Part shown: positions 45,735-55,846 of the stretch, piece by piece
Numbering within the stretch: position 1 is the first letter of the stretch
Layout of the letters: every line of letters starts with the position of its first letter
Assembly: GCA_030760725.1 (NCBI GenBank)
Contig: JASWHV010000018.1
Location: 21,112,273 to 21,176,272, forward strand
Direction of reading: 5' to 3'
Origin: Neostapfia colusana
Taxonomy: Eukaryota > Streptophyta > Magnoliopsida > Poales > Poaceae
Length of the DNA stretch: 64,000 bases
The notes under the pieces: generated by a model
Database searches by the model: none
The model's input: only the letters and a program-made list of their open reading frames with translations
Told to the model about the DNA's origin: nothing
Program-made: the position numbers and the translations under genes

Positions 45735-45736
45735 GC

Positions 45737-45741
45737 AGCAA
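45737..45741. repeat. Target-site duplication, right copy, of B (AGCAA)
   Basis: Matches 16119-16123, but is separated from the LTR end by an extra GC (45735-45736). Confidence 0.85.
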
Positions 45742-46527
45742 CGTCCTCTCGAAGACTCCTTCGGGCACAGGGGCTCCGGTGGAAACCTTTGAAAGGTCAT
45801 CAGCTGCGGCATTGCCAGCGCGCGATACGTGGCGCAGGTCCAAGGCGAGGAAGTCTTTCTCCAACATCTGCACGTGAAGCAGATAAGCAGCTAGCTGTGG
45901 GTCATTGCAGGAGCATTCGCCCTTAACTTGCTTGATAACCCGCTGGGAGTCGCCCTGTGCCAACAACTGGCGAGCGCCCAGAGACAGGGCTGTCTGTAGG
46001 CCAAAGATGAGAGCTTCATACTCTGCCATGTTGTTGGTTGCCTTGAAATTGAGATGCACCATGTACCCAAACTGCTCCCCCGATGGCATGAGAAGCAGTA
46101 CGCCGGCACCGCCCCCCTGCTTTCGCGAGGAGCCGTCGAAGAAGAGCGTCCAGTGGGGCTCGGTGAAGACCGGAGCTCGGTGCTCTGGTTCACCATCTTT
46201 GTGGCCCCCTGGGTCAGCCTTCGATGGTGTCCACTCTGCCACGAAGTCAGCCAGCGCTTGGCTTTTGACTGCATGGCGAGGAAGGAAGTCCAGCTCGAAC
46301 TCCGCCAGCTCCGCTGCCCATTTAGCGACGTTGCCAGTCGCATGGGGGCTGTGAAGGATCGTCTTCAGCGGATAGGAGGTGACTACTGAGACCTGGTGGG
46401 CCTGAAAGTAGTGGCGGAGCTTCCTGGACGCCACGAGCACTGCATACAGCAGCTTGTGGACTTCTAGGTACCTTGTCTTGGCATCGTGAAGGACCTCGCT
46501 GATGTAGTAGACAGGCCTCTGGATGGT
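45742..46527 (-). pseudogene. D2 RNase H C-terminal part and second (archaeal-like) RNase H
   Basis: Starts after a TGA (46528-46530) with TIQRPVYYISEVLHDAKT, then LRHYFQAHQVSVVTSYPL and WAAELAEFELDF of the RT-linked connection. A second RNase H domain follows with FFDGSSRKQGGGAGVLL (Asp at 46134-46136), NNMAEYEALIFGLQTAL and HVSRAGNAAADDL. This second domain is diagnostic of Tat-clade elements. The frame continues across element B into the integrase at 16118. Codons shown below 45742 in the open frame belong to the LTR of B. Confidence 0.88.
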
Positions 46528-46619
46528 TCAAACCCTCTCTCTTAGGTCTGAGAGGTCTTCATCCATTGGCCCTGGCCCGCTGGAGGTGAGTGGGTCTAGG
46601 GGGGCTTCTGGGAGTTGGA

Positions 46620-46860
46620 ACTTAAAGGTTCTTAAGCCATCTTGGCCCTCCGGGGGGCCCCGCTGGTTCTCCGGGAGCTCCGGGAGGTCCTGCTGGATCT
46701 CCGAGAGGTCCCGTTGGGCCCCCGAGGGGTCCCACTGGACCACCGGGAGGTTGTCTTGGAGGTCCGGGAGGCCGCCCTGGACCTCCGGGAGGTTGTCTTG
46801 GAGGTCCGGGAGGCCGTCTTGGACCTGCGGGGTTTCCTGGCGTCTGTCTTCTGCTGCCGG
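46620..46860 (-). repeat. Coding minisatellite inside the D2 RNase H region
   Basis: Imperfect units related to GGAGGTCCGGGAGGCCGTCT on the plus strand encode LPDLQDNLPEVQ and LPDLQDNLPVVQ, with more degenerate units towards 46680. D1 has a related but different tract at about 1770-1960 encoding Gly/Pro repeats. Confidence 0.75.
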
Positions 46861-47376
46861 AGCAGGCTGTGAAGACGAGAGGTCCGGCAGCTCTGCGACG
46901 AGGATCATACTCACCACTTCAGTTGTCGCCGCGATGTAGAGCAACAGATGCTCTCCGGGCTCGGGGGCTACCATGATAGGTAGGGTCGTCAGGAGTCGTT
47001 TCAACTCCTGGAAAGCCTCTTCTGCTTCGTCAGTCCAGGCAAATGGACCGGATCTGCGTAGGAGCTTAAAGAAGGGGAGCGCCCGCTCTGCTAGTCTCGG
47101 TATAAACCGACTCAGCGCGGCTAGGCATCCCGTGAGTTTCTGGACTTCTTTGATGCGGGCAGGAGGCCACATCAAGTCGATGGTCTTGATCTTCTCTGGG
47201 TTGGCCTCAATTCCCCGGTGCGAGACCAGGAATCCTAAGAGTTTCCCAGAGGATACACCGAACACACATTTGTCGGGGTTCAGCTTGGTGCGCGTGGAGC
47301 GCAATTTGTCAAAAACTAAGGCTAGGTTATCTAACAAAGATGAACTCTGCCTGACCTTGACAACGATGTCATTGAC

Positions 47377-47381
47377 GTACA
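47377..47381. repeat. Target-site duplication, left copy, of solo LTR C2 (GTACA)
   Basis: Identical to 51501-51505. Joining across it restores the RT frame at EVY|VND. Confidence 0.93.
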
Positions 47382-50300
47382 TGACACGACCCCAAGGTCC
47401 TGTCGAGACAGGATCACGCTGAGGGGTGCTGCGTTGCACAGCACCGTATAACACACGTCAAAGGTACAAAGCGGAAGCGGAAAATTTTATTACATAAACA
47501 AGTTATGAACATGTTTACATCAAAATAAGTTCAGTCTACACTCGCGGGCGTAGACTAAGCATCAAGTGCACGTTCAGCCCTTGAACGTGCCCTTGCTAGC
47601 ACACACGCACACTAACTCTGCGGCGTGCACGACTCCCACTCGACGGGGTTCCCCTCCTGGGGTTCCGTCTCCTCTTCGGGAGTCCCTTCCTCATAGAATC
47701 CTGCAAAAGCTTCAAACACAAGCAGTGAGCACGAAGGCTCAGCAAGTCTGACCCGTCTCACCTAAACATGGAACTTCTACATGAGGGTAATGGGTTACAT
47801 GAGGTAAAAATCAATTGCAAGGACTCGCCTAATTAGTAGAACCTTACTTTCGAGTTTTAGCAGCAGGTTTGTGGAGAACCTTACGCTAAGGCACATGAGA
47901 GGGCCGCAATCAAACAAGAAAAGCATTCCTCTCATGTACTTTGCCCAAAGTTGAAAAGAACTTTAGTTAGCTCTAGACTACAGCATATCATTAACAATCA
48001 ATGTCCATCTTTCATTCAGCAACATTTTAACATGTGCCTAGCCTGTTCTTTCTAAGTCACGGTAGAGTGAACAAGTGGTACTCACTGACCGCGAGGGACG
48101 GTGATTATAATCGATTTACACCTGCAGGGTTACCCGAACAACCCGTCACGTACGCCCGTACTCGATGTTGCCTACAACAACCATCACGGACGCCGTACGC
48201 GACTACCTTTCACCCGTTAGCCAAATGTTGAACCGGTCCAATCGTCCCGAGCAAGAGGTCTCTGCACGCGCATCTCAGTGCCGCCAGCCGATTTACACCT
48301 CGAGCTCTCAACCTACCCTCTGAACGACCAGCTATGCCTCAACACCCAGCTACCCGAGTTACATCGGTTTCCCGGTTCCCATATAGCCGGTAGGTCTTCG
48401 GTACTGTTCTAGCTTGTTCAACAGGCCCGCACACGGCTCGGTCCTCAATCAACACAAGCGGAGCTATAGCACACAGGCCCCAAAGTCCTGCTGCCCTTAC
48501 TCTCCGTTCGGTCTCATTTTCTTGCCATGTGTATCATGTGCTATCTCTACCCGAGCAATGTGCCTCTAGCCTATTCTCGCGAGTAGTCCAACTACTCGAC
48601 TTGTACCGAATCCTACTCTATCCTAGCAATGCATTAGCTAACGGGGTTTGCAATCCTAAACCCAACCCATGGTTCTCTTGGCTATGCAGTGGGGCTTCCA
48701 AACAAGACTCTAATGCACAGAATAAAGGAAACAAGTATGCGCTCAAAACAATAAAAATTTGTAAAAAGGTTAATGCAAACCGGAGCTTGCCTTGCTGCTC
48801 TTGGTCGTAGTCTAGCTGCTCCTCAGGAGTAATGAAGTCTAGGACTTCGGGTCCCTCCTCGACCTTAGCGACTACATGATAGAAGCAATATATGTATCAA
48901 TTTAAATGCATTTGTATTAAGTTTGAAGTTGTGAAGTCTATAACCCTTGCTAGACAGTCCTAATGACTGTGAAACTTTTACTGTGGCTTGGTTACAACCT
49001 AAACAGAGACTTGGTCAAGTTTTAGTTGCAGCAAAGCTCAATTGAGCCCTCCACAATTAATTACGTCCTTAACCTTAATTGGAACTCTTAGGGTGTTCTA
49101 AGGATTTTCATGAAACAAACTATGACTTTCTGAAAATTAGATTTTCAGAGGGTCCTAATGGAGTTGGTCTCCCTTAATTTGGAAGTTCCTAACTAAAGAT
49201 ATGAGCTAAACAATTTCAGAGAATATTCTGAAAATGTTTCTGAGCATTTTCTATTTTCTCTGGAACAGTTTCACTAATCACACCATTAGGTGGATCAGAT
49301 GAGCTCAAATGGATCTGAAATTTTTATGGTAGTTCCGGGATATTTTGGTGAACATCCCAGCAAAATTTCAGGATTTTCCTCCAAAGAATTCTCCAGTTAA
49401 AATTCCAAACTGTTTAAATTTGAGGAATTAATTCTGGAGAATTAAGGGTTTTCATGAAGTGAAACTTGATTTGCTGGAAAGTGCTCAAAGAGCTGAATCC
49501 AGCAAAATTTGGTTCACTCGATTTGGATCTTTCTAGCCAAAGTTATGAGGATTTGACGTTTGGAAGAATTCCGAAATTCGGGAAAAAGTTTAAATTTCGC
49601 GGGGGGCCCGCGGGGACACGTGTCGAGCGCGGAGGTGTCCGGCACACCGGAGATACCACATGTGTCGAGCGCGGAGGTGTCCGGCACACCGGAGCTCACA
49701 GGGTATTTGCGCGCCAGCACAGCGGATTCCTGGCCACACCTGATCCCGATTTAAATTCTTCAGCCACTGACACGTGGGTCAGCCGGCTTCGTCTTCCTTC
49801 CGCCGTTCTCTCGCGTCCGCGCCGCCGACCTCGCCGGAGCAGACTCGGGGCTCGTCGGCTCGCCGCTGCCGGACCTCCCATGGTCTGAAACTCGCCGCCA
49901 GGGGGTTGTCGACGTCGAGGAGCGCGTCGGTGGTGTCAGGTCGGGCTGGGGTGACCGGAAATAGCTCGGCGACGTGCCGCGGCCTCGGTTGAGGTTCGGC
50001 ACCATCGACCGTGGTTTCTAAACCCGCCAACACCTCGAACAAACGGCCTTATTGCATCAGCGTACCTCTAGGAAGCTCGACAAAGGGTCAAAAAGGGTTC
50101 AGGGATGGCGGTAAGTCGGTCGGCACCGTGTGACCGATCGTGCCCGCCATGACTGCCCTCGTTTGAGCTCGAAATTCGTCACTCCTAGACAGTCTCACGC
50201 TACGGATGTAGAAAAGAACTTGATCGCCGGCTAGTCCAGCGTCTATGTGCAAGATTTGATGACCTCCAAAAGATCATAGAGCGAGAATGTAAAGAAGCCG

Positions 50301-51500
50301 TACCGGAAGCTCAGTTTAAGGTTGCCGGAGCAAAAACTGAGAATTCGCCGGTGAGAGTTCACGGCGTGGCTTGAGCTTCAGGTGGAAGCAGTGTGGAGTC
50401 CGTGCGCTCCTGTTGCCTCCCTTGCTCGGCCGTGGAAGTGGTTGCAGCGTGCTGCCCGCGTGAGACCGATCGCCGTCCTTCAGCTAAACTGTGGCGGTCG
50501 TCGTTGGTCATGGGAACAGGGGCGGAAACCCGGTGGTCCAGGCGTTGGGAGGGTGGTGCGCGACCTCCGGTGGCTGTCTAGCAGCTTAGGAACGAAGGAG
50601 ATTTTTTTGCTGGTTTCCCGATTGAGCAGAGAGCTGCGACGAGAAACAATGCCACTGCTCGGTTCTGCCCACGAGAAGATAAAGCCGGCCGACTCCTGCT
50701 CGGCTGAGGTGGTGCCGGACGCATGGGGGCACGAGCAAGCCGCCCTGGGCGCCAGCGCGCGGAGGGGGAAGCAGCTGGTGGCGCCGGTAGCTGCTCGGTG
50801 GCACAGCCGACAGCTGCTCGGTGGAATTTCCCACCGAGACTCTGACTTTGGTTGCAAGTTTCTCCTTCTTCCCTCTATGACATGTGGGTCCCACCCAGGG
50901 TTTTAACCTCTGAAATTTACTCCTAATCACTGTAGTGAACAGTGAACCCATAATACCCCTGGTGGTTCAGATTATTCACCCTTGAGCCATTCGAATTGCA
51001 TAGGATTCGAATTGGGTTTGGTTTGAGTGAATTTCAGCACAAGTGCAGTTTTGAATTCAAATGAAGTTTGAATTTGCCCCACTTAGTTCATGTCAAGATC
51101 AACTCCAAATGGAGTGAAACTTGGTGTGTGGGCTCACAAAAATGTGCTGAGTAAGAATATGCCTCCCACTTTTAAATTCATGGGATAAAAACAGTTTGAA
51201 TTTGAATATGGTTCAAACTGCCCTCTCCCTAACTATACCCAAAATGACCTCAAAAAGGTTTTGAATTTGGGTGAAACTTGGCATGAACATCCTTAGTAAA
51301 GTGTAGGAGTTTTCATATGTCCAGCCCATCTATATCACATGTGGGAAATACCACTTTTGCAATGTGTGAGTTTGTTCTCTAATGAGCATGTTGATAATTG
51401 TTACTTGCTCTTCATTTGTGTTCATCATCCTTCCTCAAATGAGGTGTGTGGTGTGGTGATGAACACTGCAAATGTGTGTCAAAAACTGAGGCCCTTACAG
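47382..51500 (-). repeat. C2: solo LTR of the element-B-type Tekay family, inserted in D2 RT
   Basis: 4119 bp; minus strand TGTAAGGGCCTC to GTGTCA, perfect flanking duplication GTACA. It has an intact AATAAA on the minus strand (47486-47491) and the stem-loop at 48145-48203. Its centre (about 49590-50880) matches C1 and differs from B. No internal region, so a recombination product. No genes seen. Confidence 0.95.
48145..48203 (-). ncRNA. Conserved LTR stem-loop, copy in C2
   Basis: Ten-pair outer stem GTCGCGTACG/CGTACGTGAC in the sense (minus) direction with one G-U wobble; apical part unchanged; 763 nt from the LTR 3' end. Confidence 0.62.
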
Positions 51501-51505
51501 TACAC
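51501..51505. repeat. Target-site duplication, right copy, of solo LTR C2 (GTACA)
   Basis: Identical to 47377-47381. Confidence 0.93.
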
Positions 51506-52084
51506 CTCAACTAAGTCTCTTATTAACTCTCCAAAGGTTTTGTGCATTGCACGTACAAAGGTGGGGAGAGCATTCTTTAGGCCATAAGGCATAGAGACAT
51601 AACAATACAGGCCATCTACTGTGATGAAGGAGGTGTGCTCTTCATCTTCTCTAGACATGGGGATCTGATGGAAACCTGAGTAGGCGTCTAGGAAGCACAG
51701 CATATCGCAGCCTGATGTCGAGTCTACTATTTGATCTATTCTAGGGAGAGGGAATGGATCTTTGGGACATGCCTTATTGAGACTGGTGTAGTCGATACAC
51801 ATCTGGAGCTTCCCACCGGCCTTCCGGACAACGACGGGGTTCACCAACCACCGGGGGTGGTGGACTTCCCGTATGAAGCCAGCATCCAGCAGCTTCTTGA
51901 TTTCTTCGCGGATGAAGTTTTGCCGCTCGATGGACTGCTTGTGGGGCTTCTGTTGAACTGGCCGGGCGTCGGGGAAGACCTTTAAGTGGTGCTCGATCAC
52001 CTCCCTAGGGATTCCCGGCATCTGTGACTGCTGCCATGCAAACACGTCGACGTTGTGCCGGAGGAAGGTGACGAGCGCGCCTTC
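51506..52084 (-). pseudogene. D2 reverse transcriptase, N-terminal two thirds
   Basis: Follows the TAG at 52085-52087 in the same frame: EGALVTFLRHNVDVFAWQ, then EEIKKLLDAGFIREVHHPRW, KLQMCIDYTSLNKACPKD, LCFLDAYSGFHQIPM and SMPYGLKNALPTFVRAMHKT. These are RT fingers and palm motifs; Asp of FLDAYSG, the first catalytic Asp, is present. The segment ends at the C2 insertion, two bases before the second catalytic pair. Confidence 0.9.
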
Positions 52085-52545
52085 CTATTTGCTATCCAGG
52101 CCCCCGGCTACCCGGGTGGTCTGGGTGGCATCGGCGCCAACTTGGACAATCTTTAAGTGGACGTCGCCCTCTTCGAGGGGTTGCACACGGGGTGCTGTGG
52201 TGGAGGCACGGTGGCGTGCACTCGGGTGGAGCTGGTCTGGTTCTGCACTGCCAGAGGCTGGTGCTCTAGCTGTTGCAAGCGCTTGGAGCTTTTCCAAGGC
52301 CGACACTGCAGCAGTGCGATCTCCACGAATTCTGAGAATGCCTGTTGGTGTAGGCATCTTCAAGACGAGGTAGCCGTAGTGGGATACTGCCATGAATCGG
52401 TACAGGGCTGGCCTGCCAATTATGGCGTTGAAGGGGAGGTCGACCTCCGCCACGTCGAACAGAATGTATTCTGTCCGATAGCTGTCCGAAGCTCCAAAGG
52501 TCACTGGGAGGCTGATGTTGCCGTAGGGAACGACCTGTCCCGGCC
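52085..52545 (-). pseudogene. D2 protease C-terminal part, truncated by element E
   Basis: Matches the D1 protease from RVVPYG onwards (here QVVPYGNISLPVTF, FNAIIGRPALYRFMA) and ends at a TAG (52085-52087) in the same codon as in D1. The active-site Asp lies further upstream, beyond element E. The first residues of the apparent ORF (52546-52588) are encoded by the E LTR. Confidence 0.87.
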
Positions 52546-55500
52546 TGTCACACCCGGTTTTTCCGAAGAACAACCAAGTGAATATCACATGTATGCCAGG
52601 ATCATTTTCTCATACATGTGATGACAAATAGTGAAGCATCATTTATTACAAGCCAGGTGTCGAATATAAATGAGTCTTACATCGCAATTGTCTCAATGGA
52701 CACTAATGCTTCATCACAAGTAAATAAACTAGCAGCGGAATATTATTCTTTAGGGCTCCATCACAGGCGTTGCCCGGGGGTCTTCATGAACCTAAAAGCC
52801 TTCCTCGGGTCCAAAATCTTGGTCATTATACACCACCTCATTATCTTGACCTGAGCAGCAATATAAACCAACAAATATGCAAGGTTGAGTACCAATGGTA
52901 CTCAGCAAGTGTGGGAAAATTATATCATGCATGGCTAGAACAAGGAGAGGTTGAACTCATGGTTAAAGCACTACGCAATTAATACCTATCACCTTAACTT
53001 ATTAAGCACCTTCATTACTACACAGGTGAAATGATCCCAATCGTCCATCCCATCATCATAACCAAGTAACCATAACATCAATTCCAACACGGCTGTCAAG
53101 ACAGTTTTAACTCTGCAGAGTTTGTACCACTGTACCCACAAGTAGTGATTTCATCCCCCGTTGCCGGGTGGACTAAAAGAACCTCCATTATGCCAGTGGC
53201 TACGATCCACATTCACACTTCCCAGGTGTGCGGCCAAGAGATCACTACGAAGCCTTTACAAAGGGATTCCCGACGAGCGTGGGCCCACTGAGGTTTCACT
53301 CCTAACAGCATACAAGAGGCTCCAACCCCGCTGCAGTGGCCCCCTCTTGAGCCTTGCGGTTCATATGGTAGTCCAGCTGACACCTACTCCCCGCACCATC
53401 CAACACACCCATACTACGCCGGGGATACACCTAATTAATTGGCCAAGCTGCCCCATCTCAGCATGTGGTTGGCACTGTAAAGCCGGGTTACATGCTCCAT
53501 GAACCGGTGCTTAGGATCCAGGCAAGTACTAAACACAAACCCAAGTCTCGTGCACCCAGCACACAACCAAAACATCCAACTTGCCTTGATCCCTACCTCT
53601 ACATAACTCACAATGTCTCATTCAAGAGTATGGTAATATAAACTGATGATCTCATTTCCCAAATATCCCATTCTAAGCATGGCTAAGCATATGCAGGTAA
53701 ATAAATGACATGACAAAATAAATCCCAACCCAAGCTTCAAGGAAACAAGGTAATGCAATTCTAGGGAAACTTCCTAGCATGGGTTTCATATTTAACTTGA
53801 CAATGCAAATAATTCTATCTACACATCCTAGCATAGGATCAAAGTGGTCAAGGACACTTGCCTCCTTCTTGCTGCTCTTGAAATGGGTAATCCTGATCTT
53901 GGAAAGGGATAACTTGCTCTTGAACAGGTTCTACATCATAACATCACACATAGCAAAAGAAAAACAACAATCATAAGACATAGTTCACACTTCTTAATTC
54001 ATACAAACCACACATTCACATTTATAAAAGTTCTTTACCATTATATGTGTTGTGGTTACTTTATGTGTGTTAAGTTGTGGCTTGCATGCACTTTTAACCA
54101 TGTATATATGATTCCTACTTTTGGTGTCCACATTTATACTTGCATACAATGTGCCTTCACAATTTCTATCAACCCTAAACTGAATTCTTTGTATTTTAGA
54201 AACTCCATTTATCATTTACTAGTTGCTATATTTTCAGATTTATATTCCTATGCATAATTGTGTATTTTATTATTAAATTAGTAACACACATCACCTAAAC
54301 AGATTAGGTTCTGGTCCTAAATAATTTAAAATCATATTTTGACCATGGCTTATGATGTATACTATTTCATAATTATTTTCCCTATTTTTCTATAACTATT
54401 CTTTACTTAAAAATGTGTCCCTATACTAATAAATGTGAATAATAGATGAAACAGATTTATTTCAGCCCAAAAATATACTTTTATCTCACTCCAAAATTTT
54501 CTAAGTACTGAGAAAGTTCTTAATTAATTTTGACAATCATGTTTGTCCCCCTTTTTAATTTTTAAACACTAGTTACATATTCAATTTTCTAAATTAAATA
54601 CTAAACAGGGTTAAAAAGTAAACTCACCCCATTACAGGGTCTATAATATTATTTTCATAATTTCCAGGGGTCTAGCTATACTTATCAGAGGTGTTTTTCT
54701 TAATTTCTATTAAGTCCAGGGGCTAAAACTGATTTTTAAATGAATTTACATGATTTTCTGGAGTTCCAGGGGCTAGATCTGAAGTTTCCGGGGCTAGCTC
54801 TCAATTCCAGAGAACCCCAGGGGGTAGCACGTAAGAATTCCAGTCTTTATAACGCGGGGTCGACGTGGTTCGTCCGATTTTAAACCGACGGCTGAGATTA
54901 TAAGATCGAACCGGTACGCGGGGTTTTAAAGTCTACCGTGCGATTTAAAATAAACGGCGCACATGCGGCCACGTCGCTCTGATCGAACGCGGGCGGCGCT
55001 GCCGGCGGCGCACGGCGGCGGGAAGCGGCGATCTCGCCGGAAACTTTCGGATCCTCGAGAATTCTGCCTAGAACTGTGATCTTATGGCCTAGATCGGTAG
55101 AGGGGAGGTCAGGGATCTCACCTCGGGGATTTTCTCGAGCTCGGGGATCCTGGAAAGTGCTCGGCGGCGAGGTCCGAGGCAAAACCACGGCAAAGCTCGT
55201 CGGCGCTGCGTTTACACCGTAACTCTCCGAGTTTTCTGCACCTGCAAAGTTCCCCGGAGGCGGTGGATCAAGACCAGCGAGTTAGATCAGAGTTTCCGAG
55301 CTTAGATCGGCCAGAATTCACCGGCGAAGTCTCGGTGCTCACCGGAGTGAAAATCGGCGATCGCGTGAGGAAAACTGATCGGATCGGGAGTTTTTATAGC
55401 CGGGGGAGGGCGGTGGGTCTGTTGTGATCGAGTTGGAGTCCTCTGGGTCCAGAATTCGGCTGCGGGACGCGGTTTCATGATCGGTTGCGATCGCGCGCGC

Positions 55501-55801
55501 GGGAGAGAGTCCGGGGTCACGGGGTTAGGGATGACATGTGGGTCCCACCCGTCGGTGAGAGGCAGCGCGGCGCGCGCGGGGGCGGGCTGGCGCGGGGGTA
55601 GCTGGGCCGGCTGGCGGTTTCGGCCCACTGGCCAGTTTTTTCCCGATTTCCTTTTTCTTTTTCCATTTCTTTTCTGTTTTGGGTATAATTTGAATTCCAG
55701 TTTGAATTTGAATTTTTGCAAAACATGCAACACGTCCAAAAATTTTTAAATTCCCCTCTGAACAAGGTTTTGGGTTTTGAATCAAAATTTGGGGTGTTAC
55801 A
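52546..55801 (-). repeat. 3' LTR of E (3256 bp)
   Basis: Plus strand TGTCACACCC to GTGTTACA. An 87 bp segment present in the 5' LTR (about 62156-62242) is missing here near 53087. It contains a TATA box at 55392-55401. The right part (54900-55600) is GC-rich. No genes. Confidence 0.93.
55392..55401 (-). promoter_or_regulatory. TATA box in E 3' LTR
   Basis: Minus strand GGCTATAAAAA. The equivalent site in the 5' LTR, which would drive the element, lies beyond the window. Confidence 0.55.
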
Positions 55802-55804
55802 GCT

Positions 55805-55817
55805 CTACCCCCCTTAA
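55805..55817 (-). promoter_or_regulatory. Polypurine tract of E
   Basis: The minus strand reads TTTAAGGGGGGTA just before the 3' LTR, close to the tracts of A and B. Confidence 0.85.
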
Positions 55818-55846
55818 AAGAAATCTCGTCCTCGAGATTGGTGTTT

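Larger units (their letters stand above)
16124..45736 (+). mobile_element. Element B: Tekay/Del-like chromodomain Ty3/gypsy retrotransposon with extra ORF, degenerate
   Basis: Plus-strand element inserted in D2, with LTRs of about 4.05 kb (16124-18097 plus 32277-34346; and 41684-45734), a tRNA-iMet-type primer site, a long leader, an extra ORF upstream of gag, gag-pol and a polypurine tract. Element A (18098-32271) splits its 5' LTR. LTR divergence is roughly 2-3% by eye, older than A and E. It has four in-frame stops (one in the upstream ORF), two +1 frameshifts and a mutated protease active site. Two extra bases (GC, 45735-45736) lie between its 3' LTR and the target duplication. Confidence 0.92.
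46528..47381 (-). pseudogene. D2 RT palm/thumb end and first RNase H with repeat insert
   Basis: Begins at the RT active site, which reads YVND instead of YVDD (Asn codon 47371-47373), then LLDNLALVFDKLRSTRTKLN and LLGFLVSHRGIEANPEKI, typical of Tat RT. The first RNase H is degenerate (YIAATTEVVSMILVAE) and is followed by about 90 residues of Pro/Gln/Leu-rich repeats (LPDLQDNLPEVQ-like units of 13-14 residues) before a TGA. Codons before 47377 in the apparent ORF come from the C2 LTR. Confidence 0.87.
11332..52545 (-). mobile_element. Element D2: Tat-clade retrotransposon, broken by B, C2 and E; 5' end outside the window
   Basis: The parts of one element are found at 11332-16123, 45737-47381 and 51501-52545. 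Removing element B, solo LTR C2 and one copy of each target duplication joins these pieces with pol in one frame. From right to left: protease C-terminal part, RT, RNase H with repeat insert, second RNase H, integrase, long 3' untranslated region, LTR. The gag gene and 5' LTR must lie to the right of element E. Pol carries a TAG (52085-52087), a TGA (46528-46530), YVDD changed to YVND, and loss of the first integrase Asp, so this copy is dead. Confidence 0.88.

Noticed and set aside
52085..52588. Complete protease ORF starting at 52588
   Set aside because: The first residues come from the LTR of element E; the real protease continues on the other side of E.
52618..52854. Repeated 78-codon plus-strand frame (also at 61687-61923)
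   Set aside because: Both lie in the LTRs of element E; they are paired only because LTRs are duplicated.
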